DNA of 64,000 nt from the NCBI GenBank assembly GCA_020832665.1, contig JAFIEG010000001.1, forward strand, positions 1-64,000. The letters are read 5' to 3'. This document shows, one piece after another, positions 16,641 to 27,092 of this stretch; position 1 is the stretch's first letter, and every line of letters starts with the position of its first letter. This stretch comes from Pararhodobacter sp. GTDB taxonomy: Bacteria > Pseudomonadota > Alphaproteobacteria > Rhodobacterales > Rhodobacteraceae. The notes below the pieces were generated by a model. That model did not search any database. It saw nothing but the letters and a program-made list of their open reading frames with translations, and was not told where the DNA came from. The position numbers were made by a program, and so were the translations under genes.

Positions 16641-18563
16641 CTACTGGCCGGTGTCGACCATCAGCCGTGGCGGAAGCGCCGGAAACAGCCGGTCGCGCAC
16701 CGCGCGATCGACATAGGTGCTGTCGAAGGGCTGGTTCAGATCGACCCCGTCGAAGGGAAAGCCGGTGCGCTGCACCTGCGGGTACACCGAGTCGGTGCGC
16801 GGGCTGATCTCGCGCGACAACCGCTCGGTCTGGCGCGCGATTTCGCGGGTGATGCGCTCGGCATCGCTTTCCGAGCGCACTACTCGCGGGCGCAGCATGA
16901 CCAGCAGCACGCGCTGGCCTTCCTGCACGTTGCGGCCCCGAAACAGCGCCCCCAGCACCGGCAGGTTGGACAGCCCCGGCACGCGCTCGTTGTTGGTGCG
17001 CGACGAATCCTCGATCAGCCCGCCAAGGATGATCACCTGCCCGTCGCCGACCAGCGCGTTGGTGGTAAGCCGCCTGCGCGCCGTTACCTCGCCGCCGGCG
17101 GCGGCGGTCGTGCCGGTCAGGTTCGAAACCTCTTGCGCGATTGCCATGCGCACGGTGCCATCGGTGGTAATTTGCGGGCGCACACGAAGGGTGAGCCCCA
17201 CATCCTGGCGCTCGATCGTCTGGAAAGGGCGCTCGGGCACGGCGCTGTCGCCGACGGTTGAAAAACTGCCGGTGACGAAGGGCACGTTCTGCGCCACCAC
17301 GATCTCGGCTTCCTGGTTGTTCAGCGTCAGTACCGCCGGGGTCGAAAGCAACCTGGTCGAGCGCTCGCGGGCGATGGCGCCGATCAGCGCCGCAAATCGG
17401 CGCTGATCGGTTGCGCCCAGCAGGCCGCCTGACCCCGGCGAGGGGGTGTTGCCGCTCATCGCGGCCGAGATCAGCGTGATCAGCGAGCTGCGCCCATCAA
17501 GCTGGAAGGCGGTGCCGCCGATGATGGCATCGTTGAGAATCCCGCCGAACTGGACCGAGAGATCGGAAAAATTCTCGGCCGATATCTCGAAGATGACGGC
17601 CTCGATGAGCACCTGCGAGGGGCGGGTGTCGAGCGACCGAATGGCCTCGGCGATGCCGTCGGCGCGGTCGCGCGGGGCGCTGATCAGGATGGCGTTCGAT
17701 TGCGGCTCGGCGACGACGGTAACCGCGGCCTGCCCCTCATCCCCGGCGCCGATGGACTGGCGCACCACCTCGGCCAGTTCGGCGGCATCGGCATAGTTGA
17801 GCCGCACCACCCGCGATACCGCGCGCTGCTGGGGGGTGTCGAGCTGCATGACGATATTGCGGATGCGCACGCGAAACGCGTCGGGTCCCGATACCACGAT
17901 GGCATTGGCGCGCGAATCGGCCGAAAGCCGGGCGCCCGAGGGCGCCGACACCACGCCCTGGATGACCGGCAGCAGCTCTTCGGCGCGCCCGTGATTGAGG
18001 CGAATCGCCTCGACCGAGCGGTCGCCGGTCCGCGCGAGCCTGTCCACCAGCGCTTCGATGCGGGCGATGTTCTCGCGCCGGTCGGAGAGCACCAGCAGCC
18101 CGGCATTGGGAATCGCGGTCAGATTGGCCTCGGGCGGGATCAGCGGCGCGACGACATCATAGACTTCATCGACATCATCGGCATCGACGGGAATCACCCG
18201 TGTCTCGAAGCCGCCGGCGCGGCCCTGCGCGCCCGGTGACGGGCTCAGCCCGCCGGCGCCGCGGGCGGGCACGATGCGGTCAATTCCTTCGCCCTCGATG
18301 ATGGTCAGCCCGTTCATTTCGAGCACGTTGACAAAGATTTCCAGCATCACCGAAGGCGATACGGGACGCGGTGCAAAGACCGTGACGGTGCCGGAAATGT
18401 CCGGGTCCATCAGGAAGTTGCGCTGCGTCTGCTCTGCCACCAGCTGCACGAAGGCGCGCAATTCGACCTCGCGCAGGTCAAGCTGCACCTGTGCCGATAC
18501 CGGCTTTGGCGCGGGCAGGGCCAGCGCCAGGAAAAGCAGCAACGGGGTGAGCAAACGAGTCAT
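16641..18563 (-). CDS. gspD: Type II secretion secretin GspD
   Basis: This 640-residue outer-membrane secretin has a signal peptide (hydrophobic MTRLLTPLLLFLALALPAP, cleavage near VSAQ) and an N0 domain (VQLDLREVELRAFVQLVAEQTQRNFLMDP). Repeated N1-N3 domains follow, then the secretin core with VPFVTGSF and VGLTLRVRPQI and the C-terminal LGGLIEDSSR...VPGLSNLPVLGALFRG segment. No cognate pilotin is obvious, though a lipoprotein gene lies divergently beyond gspC. Confidence 0.94.
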   Translation of the reverse strand: MTRLLTPLLLFLALALPAPKPVSAQVQLDLREVELRAFVQLVAEQTQRNFLMDPDISGTVTVFAPRPVSPSVMLEIFVNVLEMNGLTIIEGEGIDRIVPARGAGGLSPSPGAQGRAGGFETRVIPVDADDVDEVYDVVAPLIPPEANLTAIPNAGLLVLSDRRENIARIEALVDRLARTGDRSVEAIRLNHGRAEELLPVIQGVVSAPSGARLSADSRANAIVVSGPDAFRVRIRNIVMQLDTPQQRAVSRVVRLNYADAAELAEVVRQSIGAGDEGQAAVTVVAEPQSNAILISAPRDRADGIAEAIRSLDTRPSQVLIEAVIFEISAENFSDLSVQFGGILNDAIIGGTAFQLDGRSSLITLISAAMSGNTPSPGSGGLLGATDQRRFAALIGAIARERSTRLLSTPAVLTLNNQEAEIVVAQNVPFVTGSFSTVGDSAVPERPFQTIERQDVGLTLRVRPQITTDGTVRMAIAQEVSNLTGTTAAAGGEVTARRRLTTNALVGDGQVIILGGLIEDSSRTNNERVPGLSNLPVLGALFRGRNVQEGQRVLLVMLRPRVVRSESDAERITREIARQTERLSREISPRTDSVYPQVQRTGFPFDGVDLNQPFDSTYVDRAVRDRLFPALPPRLMVDTGQ

Positions 18564-18647
18564 CTGGGCGATTGTTGCTTTTTGCTGGTCGAGGTCAACA
18601 AGGGAAAACGTGCCGGACGCGAAACGTGACCGCCCGCGCCTGTCCGA

Positions 18648-19313
18648 TCACGGCGTTCTTGGCGCATCGGTGCTGCGCGGCACGGCATCGGTGATGGGGA
18701 CGCGCGGTCGATCATTGTGATCACCATCATCAAATGCTTCGTCTTCATTGAGGCGTTGCCGGCTGCCCGCGCGCGGGCCGACGCCGACCCCGTTCTCTTC
18801 GTGGTCATCGAACTCGATCAGGAATAACTCGCCGAAGCTTTCCAGCACCACCCCCTGTCTGGTAATTTCGGTTACGCGCTCGCCGCCCGAGAGCCGATCG
18901 CCCAGGCGCACCAACTCGATACCCATCGGCCCCTCGGCCAGCACCCAGCCGCCCTCGGCGTCGGTTATGATGCCTCGCAGACGGTAGTCGGGGTCGGGTT
19001 CGGGCGGTGGCGGGGAGTCGCGGGGTGGCGGCACCTCTTCGGGCTCGGCTTCTGGCGGCGCTGGTGGCGGTGGCTCGCCAAAGGCGGCGGGCCATGGCCT
19101 TGTGCCGGGGCCGGCGTCGCGCGGCGCGGCCTCGGTGGGGCTCGCGCCCGGCGGTGATGCGGCGGGTGGCGGCAGAACTGCCGCTTCGGGCACCGGTCGG
19201 GCCAGGCCCAACGCCAGCGTGCCCAGCCCGAAACCGGCCAGCACCGCCGCCAGGGCGGTCAGGGCCGGGCTGTAACGAACCGGCCGGGGCGGGAAGGGTT
19301 GCGCAGAGGTCAC
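18648..19313 (-). CDS. gspC: Type II secretion inner-membrane protein GspC-like
   Basis: This 221-residue bitopic protein has one N-terminal membrane segment (ALTALAAVLAGFGLGTLALGLA), a long Pro/Ala/Glu-rich periplasmic linker, then an HR-like domain DYRLRGIITDAEGGWVLAEG...VRLGDRLSGGERVTEITRQGVVLE, as in GspC, which links GspD to the inner-membrane platform. There is no recognisable C-terminal PDZ domain; the tail is acidic and low complexity. The start is a GTG, and gspD follows 84 bases later. Confidence 0.82.
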   Translation of the reverse strand: MTSAQPFPPRPVRYSPALTALAAVLAGFGLGTLALGLARPVPEAAVLPPPAASPPGASPTEAAPRDAGPGTRPWPAAFGEPPPPAPPEAEPEEVPPPRDSPPPPEPDPDYRLRGIITDAEGGWVLAEGPMGIELVRLGDRLSGGERVTEITRQGVVLESFGELFLIEFDDHEENGVGVGPRAGSRQRLNEDEAFDDGDHNDRPRVPITDAVPRSTDAPRTP

Positions 19314-19412
19314 GGTTCCGGCTCTTCATTGGCGCAAGACATGCTGAAACTGGACAATAACCGCCGCGGAAACTAGCCTGCAATGGCAATCCGCCATGCC
19401 GGACATTTCGCC

Positions 19413-19937
19413 ATGCGTTTCAGATCGACCCGTCGCCTGTTGCCGCTGTTTTCGGCGGCTTTCCTGCTGGCTTCCTGCGAGGCGGCGGGCACCCTGCCTG
19501 GTGGCGGGCCGCGCAGCGATTACACGGTTGCCCGCCAGGCGCTCGAGACCGGGAATTACACGCTCGCCATTCGCCGCTACGAGAGCCTGATCGCCAGCCA
19601 GGAAGGGCGCTCGGCGGCGCGGCTGCAGCTTGAGCTTGCCCATGCGCTGCTTCGCGCCAACCGTTTTGACGACGCCATCGCGCTGGCCTCGCGGCTGACC
19701 GGACGGCAGGGCGATTCGATCGAAGCCTCGGCGCTGGCTGTGCGCGGCACCGCCCGCCACGAGGCGGCGCGCGAGCGCATGGAGCGGGGCGAGAACGGGG
19801 AAGAACTGCGCGAGCTTCTGCAAGGCGCGCGCGCCGACCTTTCCGCCTTTCTGAGCGATCATGCCGCGCTCGACGCTGCCGGCAGCATGCGCGCGCGTGT
19901 GCAACTCATCGAAGCTGATCTCGCCGGGCTGGGCTGA
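19413..19937 (+). CDS. TPR-containing outer-membrane-type lipoprotein
   Basis: This protein of about 174 residues has a lipoprotein signal (RRLLPLFSAAFLLASCEAAG, lipobox LLAS/C). Helical repeats follow (YTVARQALETGNYTLAIRRYESLIA and LQLELAHALLRANRFDDAIALASRL) of TPR type. It is divergent from gspC. The neighbourhood suggests a pilotin-like or accessory role in the secretion system, but similarity to a known pilotin is not visible. I start at the Met that begins the signal peptide. Confidence 0.7.
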   Translation: MRFRSTRRLLPLFSAAFLLASCEAAGTLPGGGPRSDYTVARQALETGNYTLAIRRYESLIASQEGRSAARLQLELAHALLRANRFDDAIALASRLTGRQGDSIEASALAVRGTARHEAARERMERGENGEELRELLQGARADLSAFLSDHAALDAAGSMRARVQLIEADLAGLG

Positions 19938-19991
19938 GAGGGGCGCGATTGCACCAGGCAAGCCGGCCGCTGACGGCCTTCGCAGCAGCCC

Positions 19992-20068
19992 TGGCGACCC
20001 CTCGAGGACTCGAACCCCGAACCTGCTGATTAGAAGTCAGCTGCTCTATCCAGTTGAGCTAAGGGGCC
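19992..20068 (-). tRNA. tRNA-Arg (TCT)
   Basis: The minus strand folds as a full cloverleaf: acceptor GGCCCCT paired with AGGGGTC, D arm AGCTCAACTGGATAGAGC, anticodon loop CTTCTAA with anticodon TCT, T arm with GTTCGAG, discriminator G and an encoded CCA. Confidence 0.95.
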
Positions 20069-20279
20069 GCTTCAACTGCCTGATAGCCCCGCCCGGCCTC
20101 AAGATAAAGCGCGATTTGTCCCGTACGGGCAAGCACCGGGCCGCTGCCGCGCGGCGCAAAAGCCACAGAAGGGGCGCACAACCGACCGGCAGGGCAGCGT
20201 TTTTCTGGACCGCGCAGTACTCAGGCGTTATGCTGCCGCGCAAACGGGGCGCAACGACCCCGGCAGAATGAGGCAGTCC

Positions 20280-21458
20280 ATGGCATTCCCCGAGCGGTTC
20301 TCGAACCTGCCGGAATACGCATTCCCGCGCCTGCGCGCGCTGCTCGATGCCCACGAACCCGGGGGCACGCCGCTGGCGATGTCGATCGGCGAGCCGCGCC
20401 ACCCCATGCCCGGTTTTCTGGCCGAGGTGCTCAACGCGTCGCTCGCCGGCTTTGCGCGCTACCCCGCCAATGAGGGCAACGCCGCGCTTCTTGAAGCCTT
20501 CGCCGGCTGGCTGGGGCGGCGCTATGGCGTGGAATTGGCGCATGAGCGGTTGATCGCGCTCAACGGCACGCGCGAAGGGTTGTTCAACGCCGCGCTGGCG
20601 CTCAGCGCCGAGGAAAAACGCGGGAAAAAGCCCGTGGTGCTGATGCCCAATCCCTTCTATCAGGTCTATGCCGTGGCCGCGCTCGCCGCCGGGGCCGAGC
20701 CGCATTTCGTGCCCGCCATGCCCGAAAGCGGCCATCTGCCCGATTTCACAGCGCTGCCCGCCGCGCTGCTCGACCGGGTCACCATCGCCTATATCTGCTC
20801 GCCGGCCAATCCGCAGGGCGCGGTGGCCTCGCGCGCATATTGGGCGGCGCTGCTGGCGCTGGCCGAGAAGCATGATTTCCGCATCTTCGCCGATGAATGC
20901 TATGCCGAGATCTACCGCGACACCCCGCCGCCGGGCGTGCTGGAAGTGGCCAGCGATGCCGGCGCCGACCCCGAGCGCGTGCTGAGCTTTCATTCGCTTT
21001 CCAAGCGTTCGAACCTGCCGGGTTTGCGCTCGGGCTTCGCCGCCGGCGGTGTGGAAAGCATCCGCGCCATGCGCCGGCTGCGCGCCTATGCCGGTGCGCC
21101 GCTGCCCGAGCCCTTGCAGGCAGTGGCTGCCGCCGCCTGGAACGACGAGGCGCATGTGGTGGAAAACCGCGCGCTCTATGCAAGGAAATATGCGCTTGCC
21201 GACGAGATTCTGGGCGATCTGCTCGGCTACATGGCGCCGCAAGCCGGTTTCTTCCTGTGGCTGCCAGTGGATGACGGCGAGCAAGCGGCGCTGAAGCTGT
21301 GGCGCGAGACCGGCCTGCGCGTGCTGCCCGGCGCCTATCTGGCGCGCGACACCGAAATCGGCAATCCCGGCGCCGGCTTCATCCGTGTGGCGCTGGTCGC
21401 ACCCGAAGACGAGACACGCCGCGGGCTATCTGCCCTGCGCGCCTGTCTGTATTCCTGA
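20280..21458 (+). CDS. dapC: Fold-type I aminotransferase, N-succinyldiaminopimelate aminotransferase (DapC)-like
   Basis: This PLP enzyme of about 392 residues has SIGEPRHPMPGF near the N-terminus, LNGTREGLFNAALAL, YICSPANPQGAV (the Asn-Pro motif), FADECYAEIYRD (PLP-pyridine Asp) and SFHSLSKRSNLPGLRSG with the Schiff-base Lys in SLSKRS. This pattern fits the DapC group, which acts in lysine and peptidoglycan biosynthesis. I start at MAFPERF behind a weak GAGG rather than at the Met four codons earlier. ftsK follows after 15 bases. Confidence 0.82.
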   Translation: MAFPERFSNLPEYAFPRLRALLDAHEPGGTPLAMSIGEPRHPMPGFLAEVLNASLAGFARYPANEGNAALLEAFAGWLGRRYGVELAHERLIALNGTREGLFNAALALSAEEKRGKKPVVLMPNPFYQVYAVAALAAGAEPHFVPAMPESGHLPDFTALPAALLDRVTIAYICSPANPQGAVASRAYWAALLALAEKHDFRIFADECYAEIYRDTPPPGVLEVASDAGADPERVLSFHSLSKRSNLPGLRSGFAAGGVESIRAMRRLRAYAGAPLPEPLQAVAAAAWNDEAHVVENRALYARKYALADEILGDLLGYMAPQAGFFLWLPVDDGEQAALKLWRETGLRVLPGAYLARDTEIGNPGAGFIRVALVAPEDETRRGLSALRACLYS

Positions 21459-21473
21459 ACGAGGTCCATCATC

Positions 21474-24400
21474 ATGGCGTCCTATCCCAGCCCCCAGCGT
21501 CAGCCGCTTCTGGACAGCCGCCTGCAGGCCCTGATCAGCCAGCGGGGCCGAGAGTTGCTGGGCCTGGCGCTTATTTTCCTCGGCGCGGCGATGTCGCTGA
21601 TCTTGTCAACCTATGCGCCCGATGACCCGTCCTGGATGGCGTCGTCTGATGGTCCGGTGCAGAACGCGCTGGGCCGGCCAGGGGCGACGATCGCCTCGCC
21701 GGTGATCATCATCACCGGGCGCGCGGGCTGGGGCATCGTGCTGGCGTTGTGCGTGTGGGGCTTCAGGCTGGTGATCCATCGCGGCGAGGGCAACATCCTT
21801 GGCCGCTCGGTGTTCGTGCCCATCGCAGTTGCGCTGAGCGCGGTGTGGCTTGCCTCGCTGGTGCCGGGGCCGGGCTGGGGGCTCGATTTCGGGCTTGGCG
21901 GCATGTTCGGCGATACCGTGCTGGGGGCGCTGCTCACTGCGCTGCCGCTGAGCAGCACCGCCGGGCTGAACATGCTGACACTGGCGCTGTTCGCCGCCAC
22001 GCTGGCGCTGTGGCTTTACGTGCTGGGCTGCAGCTTTCGCGAGCTGGCCGAGATTGCCCGGTTCCTGGGCGTGGGGCTGGTGCTGAGCTATGCCGGGTTT
22101 GTGGCGGCGCTGGCCGGTCTGCTGCGCGCGCTGGGCATGGCCGGGCAGCGCTGGCAGGGCTGGCGCGACGAGCGCCGCCAGATGGCGCAGGCATCGATGG
22201 CGGCGGCTGGCGCCGGCGGATGGCAGGCGAACCACCCCGCTCCACATCATCCCCCGCATCAGCCGGTGATGCCGCCCGTCACCGGCGCCGCCTCGCAGCC
22301 GCATGGCCAGCCCTGGCCGGGGCATGGCGCCCAAACCGGGCGCGCCGGCGCGCGCGTACTGCGCGCCGAACCGGCGCTGGGCAGCTTTTCCGGCGCTTCC
22401 GCCGCGATGGCTGGTTCGACGGCGGGCGGGGCGCATGCCGTGGATGGCGCCGCCTATGCCGGCGCGGGCTGGCACCATCCGCACCAGCCTTACCCGCCCG
22501 CCCCCACCCTTCATGCCGCCCCGCAGGCGCCGCACGCGCCGGCGGCGTGGCCCGGCACACCGGGCGGGCCCGTGGGAGAAATCCACGAGCCTCCTGCCCA
22601 GCGCCCCGGCCTGCTGGCGCGCGTCTCGGCGCTGGGTCGGCGGCTGGCCGAGCCCGCGCCCGAGGCCGAGCCGCTGGCAGACCTGCCCGAGACCGGTGAC
22701 GAAAGCGCCGACCGTATCCGCAACCGGATCACCGACGTGATTCGCGCCCGCCAGCGTCAGAAGCCGGTGCTGCGCGTGTCGCCGGCCATGCCGGGCGCGG
22801 CGGGCGGGCCTTTGGCGCATGGCGCCGCTGTGCCCATGCATGGCGTGCCCGCCGCTGGCGGTGGGCTTCCGCCGGGCCCGGCACCGCTGCGCCCCGAACC
22901 CGCGCTGCGCGCCCCGGCGCCGCAGCCTGGCGCGCCGGGGCCCTTCGGCGGCGCCCCCTATGGCGATCCTTATGCCGAACCGGCCGAGGATGCCGCCCGC
23001 CCGGGTGCCCGTTGGCGCAACCGGGCTGATGCCCCCGAGCCCGCCGATCACGACGATGACGGCATGGTATTCGATGACGACATCGCCCTGGCCGGCCAGC
23101 CCGAAGACCCCGTCCCCGGCAGCCATGTGCTGCACCGCCGCGTGGTGCAGCCGCCGCGCACGCGCAGCCCGCAGCCCTCGCGCCGCGCCCGCGCCGAGGC
23201 CCAGCCCGGCCTGCGCTTCGAGGAAGCGCCGCCGCCGGCCTATGAACCGCCGCCGCTGGCGCTGCTCACCGATCCGGGCAAGGTAGAGCGCTACACGCTT
23301 TCCGACGAGGCGCTGGAAGAAAACGCCCGCATGCTGGAATCGGTGCTCGATGATTACGGCGTGCGCGGCGAGATCGTGGCGGTGCGCCCGGGCCCGGTGG
23401 TCACGCTTTACGAACTGGAGCCCGCGCCGGGGCTCAAGGCCAGCCGCGTCATCGGCCTGGCCGACGATATCGCGCGCTCTATGTCGGCGCTCTCGGCGCG
23501 CGTGTCCACCATGCCGGGGCGCTCGGTCATCGGCATCGAGCTGCCCAATGCGCGCCGCGAAAAGGTGGTGCTGCGTGAAATCCTTGGCTGCCGTGATTTC
23601 GGTGACAGCCAGATGCGCCTGCCCATCGCACTGGGCAAGGATATCGGCGGCGAGCCGGTGGTGGCCAACCTGGCCAAGATGCCCCACCTGCTGATCGCAG
23701 GCACCACCGGCTCGGGCAAGTCGGTGGCGATCAACACCATGATCCTGTCGCTGCTTTACCGGCTGACGCCCGAGGAATGCCGCCTGATCATGATCGACCC
23801 CAAGATGCTCGAGCTTTCCGTCTATGACGGTATCCCGCATCTGCTCTCGCCCGTCGTCACCGACCCCAAGAAGGCCGTGGTGGCGTTGAAATGGGTGGTC
23901 GGCGAGATGGAAGAGCGCTACCGCAAGATGTCGAAGATGGGTGTGCGCAACATCGAGGGCTTCAACGGGCGCGTGCGCGAGGCGCTGGAACGCGGCGAGA
24001 TGTTCAAGCGCACCGTGCAGACCGGCTTTGACGACGAAACCGGCGATCCGGTCTTCGAGACCGAGGAATTCGCCCCCGAGGCGCTGCCCTATGTGGTTGT
24101 CATCGTTGATGAAATGGCCGATCTGATGATGGTGGCGGGCAAGGAGATCGAGGCCTGCATCCAGCGCCTGGCACAGATGGCGCGGGCGAGCGGAATCCAT
24201 CTGATCATGGCCACGCAGCGCCCTTCGGTGGATGTGATCACCGGCACGATCAAGGCCAACTTCCCCACCCGCATCAGCTTTCAGGTGACATCCAAGATCG
24301 ACAGCCGCACCATTCTGGGCGAGCAGGGCGCCGAGCAGCTTCTGGGCATGGGCGACATGCTGTACATGGCCGGCGGCGCGCGCATCACCCGCATTCACGG

Positions 24401-24746
24401 GCCCTTCGTTTCGGATGAAGAGGTCGAGGAGGTGGTGACGCATCTAAAAAGCTTCGGCCCGCCCGATTACCAGTCAGGCGTGCTGGAAGGCCCCGACAGC
24501 GAGCGCGAGGCCGATATCGACGCGGTGCTGGGGCTCGGCGATGGCTCGGGCGGCGAGGATGCGCTTTACGATCAGGCGGTGGCGATCGTGGCCAAGGACC
24601 GCAAATGCTCGACCAGCTATATCCAGCGCAAGCTGGGCATCGGCTACAACAAGGCCGCGCGGCTGGTCGAACAGATGGAGGACCAGGGCGTTGTCAGCCA
24701 GGCCAACCATGTGGGGAAGCGGGAGGTGTTGGTGCCGGAGGTTTGA
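21474..24746 (+). CDS. ftsK: DNA translocase FtsK
   Basis: This 1090-residue septal DNA pump has about four membrane segments in residues 20-220 and a long Pro/Ala/His-rich linker (about 230-600). The FtsK alpha and beta motor domain includes Walker [18 protein letters not shown], Walker [18 protein letters not shown] and the [12 protein letters not shown] motif. A C-terminal gamma winged-helix follows ([24 protein letters not shown]), which reads KOPS sequences and activates XerCD. The 945-residue minus-strand ORF across it is a GC-bias artefact. Confidence 0.96.
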   Translation: MASYPSPQRQPLLDSRLQALISQRGRELLGLALIFLGAAMSLILSTYAPDDPSWMASSDGPVQNALGRPGATIASPVIIITGRAGWGIVLALCVWGFRLVIHRGEGNILGRSVFVPIAVALSAVWLASLVPGPGWGLDFGLGGMFGDTVLGALLTALPLSSTAGLNMLTLALFAATLALWLYVLGCSFRELAEIARFLGVGLVLSYAGFVAALAGLLRALGMAGQRWQGWRDERRQMAQASMAAAGAGGWQANHPAPHHPPHQPVMPPVTGAASQPHGQPWPGHGAQTGRAGARVLRAEPALGSFSGASAAMAGSTAGGAHAVDGAAYAGAGWHHPHQPYPPAPTLHAAPQAPHAPAAWPGTPGGPVGEIHEPPAQRPGLLARVSALGRRLAEPAPEAEPLADLPETGDESADRIRNRITDVIRARQRQKPVLRVSPAMPGAAGGPLAHGAAVPMHGVPAAGGGLPPGPAPLRPEPALRAPAPQPGAPGPFGGAPYGDPYAEPAEDAARPGARWRNRADAPEPADHDDDGMVFDDDIALAGQPEDPVPGSHVLHRRVVQPPRTRSPQPSRRARAEAQPGLRFEEAPPPAYEPPPLALLTDPGKVERYTLSDEALEENARMLESVLDDYGVRGEIVAVRPGPVVTLYELEPAPGLKASRVIGLADDIARSMSALSARVSTMPGRSVIGIELPNARREKVVLREILGCRDFGDSQMRLPIALGKDIGGEPVVANLAKMPHLLIAGTTGSGKSVAINTMILSLLYRLTPEECRLIMIDPKMLELSVYDGIPHLLSPVVTDPKKAVVALKWVVGEMEERYRKMSKMGVRNIEGFNGRVREALERGEMFKRTVQTGFDDETGDPVFETEEFAPEALPYVVVIVDEMADLMMVAGKEIEACIQRLAQMARASGIHLIMATQRPSVDVITGTIKANFPTRISFQVTSKIDSRTILGEQGAEQLLGMGDMLYMAGGARITRIHGPFVSDEEVEEVVTHLKSFGPPDYQSGVLEGPDSEREADIDAVLGLGDGSGGEDALYDQAVAIVAKDRKCSTSYIQRKLGIGYNKAARLVEQMEDQGVVSQANHVGKREVLVPEV

Positions 24747-24884
24747 GGGCGGGGATGGCAGCTTTGCGGGACGGAACGGACATTGACGGTCGCTTACTTT
24801 CAGCCAAGTTAATCAGCTAGCTTTAGGCTTTCAGGCGACTATCTTGTCAAACTGTGAATTGATGAGCTTATTTATTAAGAAAAA

Positions 24885-25694
24885 GTGGGAAGTGCAGTGT
24901 CTCATGGGGTTTTTGAATCGTCAGAGGTTCCAGATGATCTTTTCGAGTGCGCAATTTATTTGAGAAACAATATTATAGGCCTCACAACCGAAGGCGGCTC
25001 GGAAGCTGGTTACAAAGCAGCTCGCATTCGGTTAATGAACGATCCTGCAAGCAAACGACTACTCCCCGAGTTTGTTCGACATTCAAACGACGCTGCGTCG
25101 GTTCGAGCCGCACTTTGGACTGTGGCAAGTGGCTCGGGATCTTGGGCCATACGTAGAGGACATGTCAGTGACGCTTTCAAACCGATACTGGCTTTTCTGG
25201 AGACTGGTGGAGGAGCTGCTGACAATGCGATCACTGATGGTCTTACCGACTATGATGCCCCCGCAATACAGGCATTTTGGGCCAAGGCACTTGAAAGGCG
25301 TTCGACAGACCCAGACGGAGCGGTGACAGCTGCAAGCACTCTTCTTGAAGAGGTTTGCAAGCACATCATTGAGGACAGCGGTAACGACTGGGAAAAGAAC
25401 TGGAATATACCAAAGCTATACGCTGAGGCTTCTAAGAATTTAAACCTCGCACCATCCCAACATCAGGAGAATTTATTCAAGACGATCTTAGGGAATTGCC
25501 AAAGTATAGTTCAAAGTATCGGATCACTTAGAAATAAAGGTGGCGATGCTCATGCAGGTGGACGTTCGCGTGTACCATTCAAGCCACGTCATGCTGCTTT
25601 GACGGTAAATCTTGCCGGCTCGATGGCACTTTTCCTGATAGAGACTTGGCAATCGAGAGCCGACAGCGATAAGAATTCCGATGGAAGAAAGTAG
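24885..25694 (+). CDS. Abortive-infection (Abi_C) family protein
   Basis: This protein of about 269 residues ends in the Abi_C-type domain seen in abortive-infection proteins: AASTLLEEVCKHIIEDSG, KLYAEASKNLNLAPSQHQENLFKTILGNCQSIVQSIGSLRNKGGDAHAGG, then an ALTVNLAGSMALFLIETW helix. The N-terminal 120 residues are of unknown type. Base composition is visibly more A/T-rich than its neighbours, with frequent AAT, TTA and AGA codons. It sits alone between ftsK and mtaB, which suggests horizontal acquisition of a phage-defence gene. Starts at 24885 and 24897 (both GTG) are possible. The trigger and effector are unknown. Confidence 0.75.
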   Translation: MGSAVSHGVFESSEVPDDLFECAIYLRNNIIGLTTEGGSEAGYKAARIRLMNDPASKRLLPEFVRHSNDAASVRAALWTVASGSGSWAIRRGHVSDAFKPILAFLETGGGAADNAITDGLTDYDAPAIQAFWAKALERRSTDPDGAVTAASTLLEEVCKHIIEDSGNDWEKNWNIPKLYAEASKNLNLAPSQHQENLFKTILGNCQSIVQSIGSLRNKGGDAHAGGRSRVPFKPRHAALTVNLAGSMALFLIETWQSRADSDKNSDGRK

Positions 25695-25796
25695 TTGAGA
25701 AAAAATCCACATTCCGCTGTCTATGACCGCTCAGTGCTCGTTCTGCCCGGTTAACAGCCGCGCCAGCAGCCCGCGCAGCGGCCACCCGTCGGCCTG

Positions 25797-27092
25797 TTAA
25801 CCAGTCGCGACCAGCCGCTCGCCCTCGACCCCGGCAATCACCGCCTCGACCACCGCGCCCACCGGCTGATCGGTGCCAAAGACCACCTCGGCGAATTGCT
25901 CGGTCCGCCCCATGCGCGCGCTTTCCATCAGCACGCGGTGGCGCCGCCCGACCTGCTCCGCCAGATGAGCCGCCGCCGCCGCATGCCCCGCCGCGCGCAG
26001 CCGGGCGGCGCGCTCGCGGATCACCGGCCCCGGCAGTTGCGGCATACGCGAAGCCGGGGTGCCCTTGCGCGCGCTGAAGGGGAAGACATGCAGCCAGGTC
26101 AGCCCGCAATCGGACACCAGCTTCAGCGAGTTTTCGAACATCGCCTCGCTCTCGGTGGGAAAGCCCGCGATGATATCGGCGCCGAACACCATGTCGGGGC
26201 GCAGCCGCCGCGCCTCGGCGCAAAACCGTATCGCATCGTCGCGCAGATGGCGGCGTTTCATGCGCTTGAGGATCATGTCGTCGCCCGCCTGCAGCGACAG
26301 GTGCAGATGCGGCATCAGGCGCGGTTCGGTGGCGATGGCCTCCATCAACGCCGGGTCCACCTCGATCGAATCGATGGAACTGATGCGCAGCCGAGGCAAC
26401 TCCGGCACCAGCCGCAGGATGCGCCGCACCAGATCGCCCAGACGCGGCGCGCCCGGCAGATCGGCGCCCCATGAGGTCAGATCAACCCCGGTGAGCACCA
26501 CCTCGTTATAGCCTTGGCCCGCCAGCCGCCTGATCTGTTCCACCACCACGCCCGCGGGCACCGAGCGCGAATTGCCCCGCCCATAGGGGATGATGCAGAA
26601 GGTGCAGCGATGATCGCAGCCGTTTTGCACCTGCACATAGGCGCGCGCGCGGGTGCCGAAACCGTCGATCAGATGCGCCGCCGTCTCGCGCACCGACATG
26701 ATGTCATCGACCTGCACGCGCTCGCCCTCGCCGATCAGATCGGGGGTCAGCCCGGCCCAGGTGGCGGGTTGCATCTTCTCGTGATTGCCGATCACGCGCG
26801 CCACTTCGGGCATGGCGGCGAAGGTCTCGGCCTCGGTCTGCGCGGCGCAGCCGGTGACGACGATCGCCGCGCCCGGGTGCTCGCGGTGCAACCGGCGGAT
26901 CTCCTGGCGCGCCTTGCGCACGGCTTCGGCGGTGACAGCGCAGGTGTTCACCACCACCAGCCGCCCGGCACCGGCCTCGGCCGCCAGCGCCTTCATCGCC
27001 TCGCTCTCATAGGCGTTGAGCCGGCAGCCCAGCGTGGCGAAGACGGGCGGCTCGGCGGGTGGTTTGGGGGGCGGATTGACCGGTGCGTTCAT
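25797..27092 (-). CDS. mtaB: tRNA (N6-threonylcarbamoyladenosine(37)-C2)-methylthiotransferase
   Basis: This 431-residue radical-SAM enzyme has an N-terminal UPF0004 domain with three Cys ([39 protein letters not shown]), a radical-SAM Cx3Cx2C cluster ([15 protein letters not shown]) and a C-terminal TRAM-like region. It converts t6A to ms2t6A at tRNA position 37. The start overlaps the dapF stop (ATGA), so the longer track ORF is rejected. Confidence 0.93.
   Translation of the reverse strand: MNAPVNPPPKPPAEPPVFATLGCRLNAYESEAMKALAAEAGAGRLVVVNTCAVTAEAVRKARQEIRRLHREHPGAAIVVTGCAAQTEAETFAAMPEVARVIGNHEKMQPATWAGLTPDLIGEGERVQVDDIMSVRETAAHLIDGFGTRARAYVQVQNGCDHRCTFCIIPYGRGNSRSVPAGVVVEQIRRLAGQGYNEVVLTGVDLTSWGADLPGAPRLGDLVRRILRLVPELPRLRISSIDSIEVDPALMEAIATEPRLMPHLHLSLQAGDDMILKRMKRRHLRDDAIRFCAEARRLRPDMVFGADIIAGFPTESEAMFENSLKLVSDCGLTWLHVFPFSARKGTPASRMPQLPGPVIRERAARLRAAGHAAAAAHLAEQVGRRHRVLMESARMGRTEQFAEVVFGTDQPVGAVVEAVIAGVEGERLVATG

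Noticed and set aside
21606-24443. 945-residue minus-strand ORF opposite ftsK
   Set aside because: It is antisense to an unmistakable ftsK, has His/Arg/Gly-rich composition typical of GC-rich shadow frames, and has no family motif.
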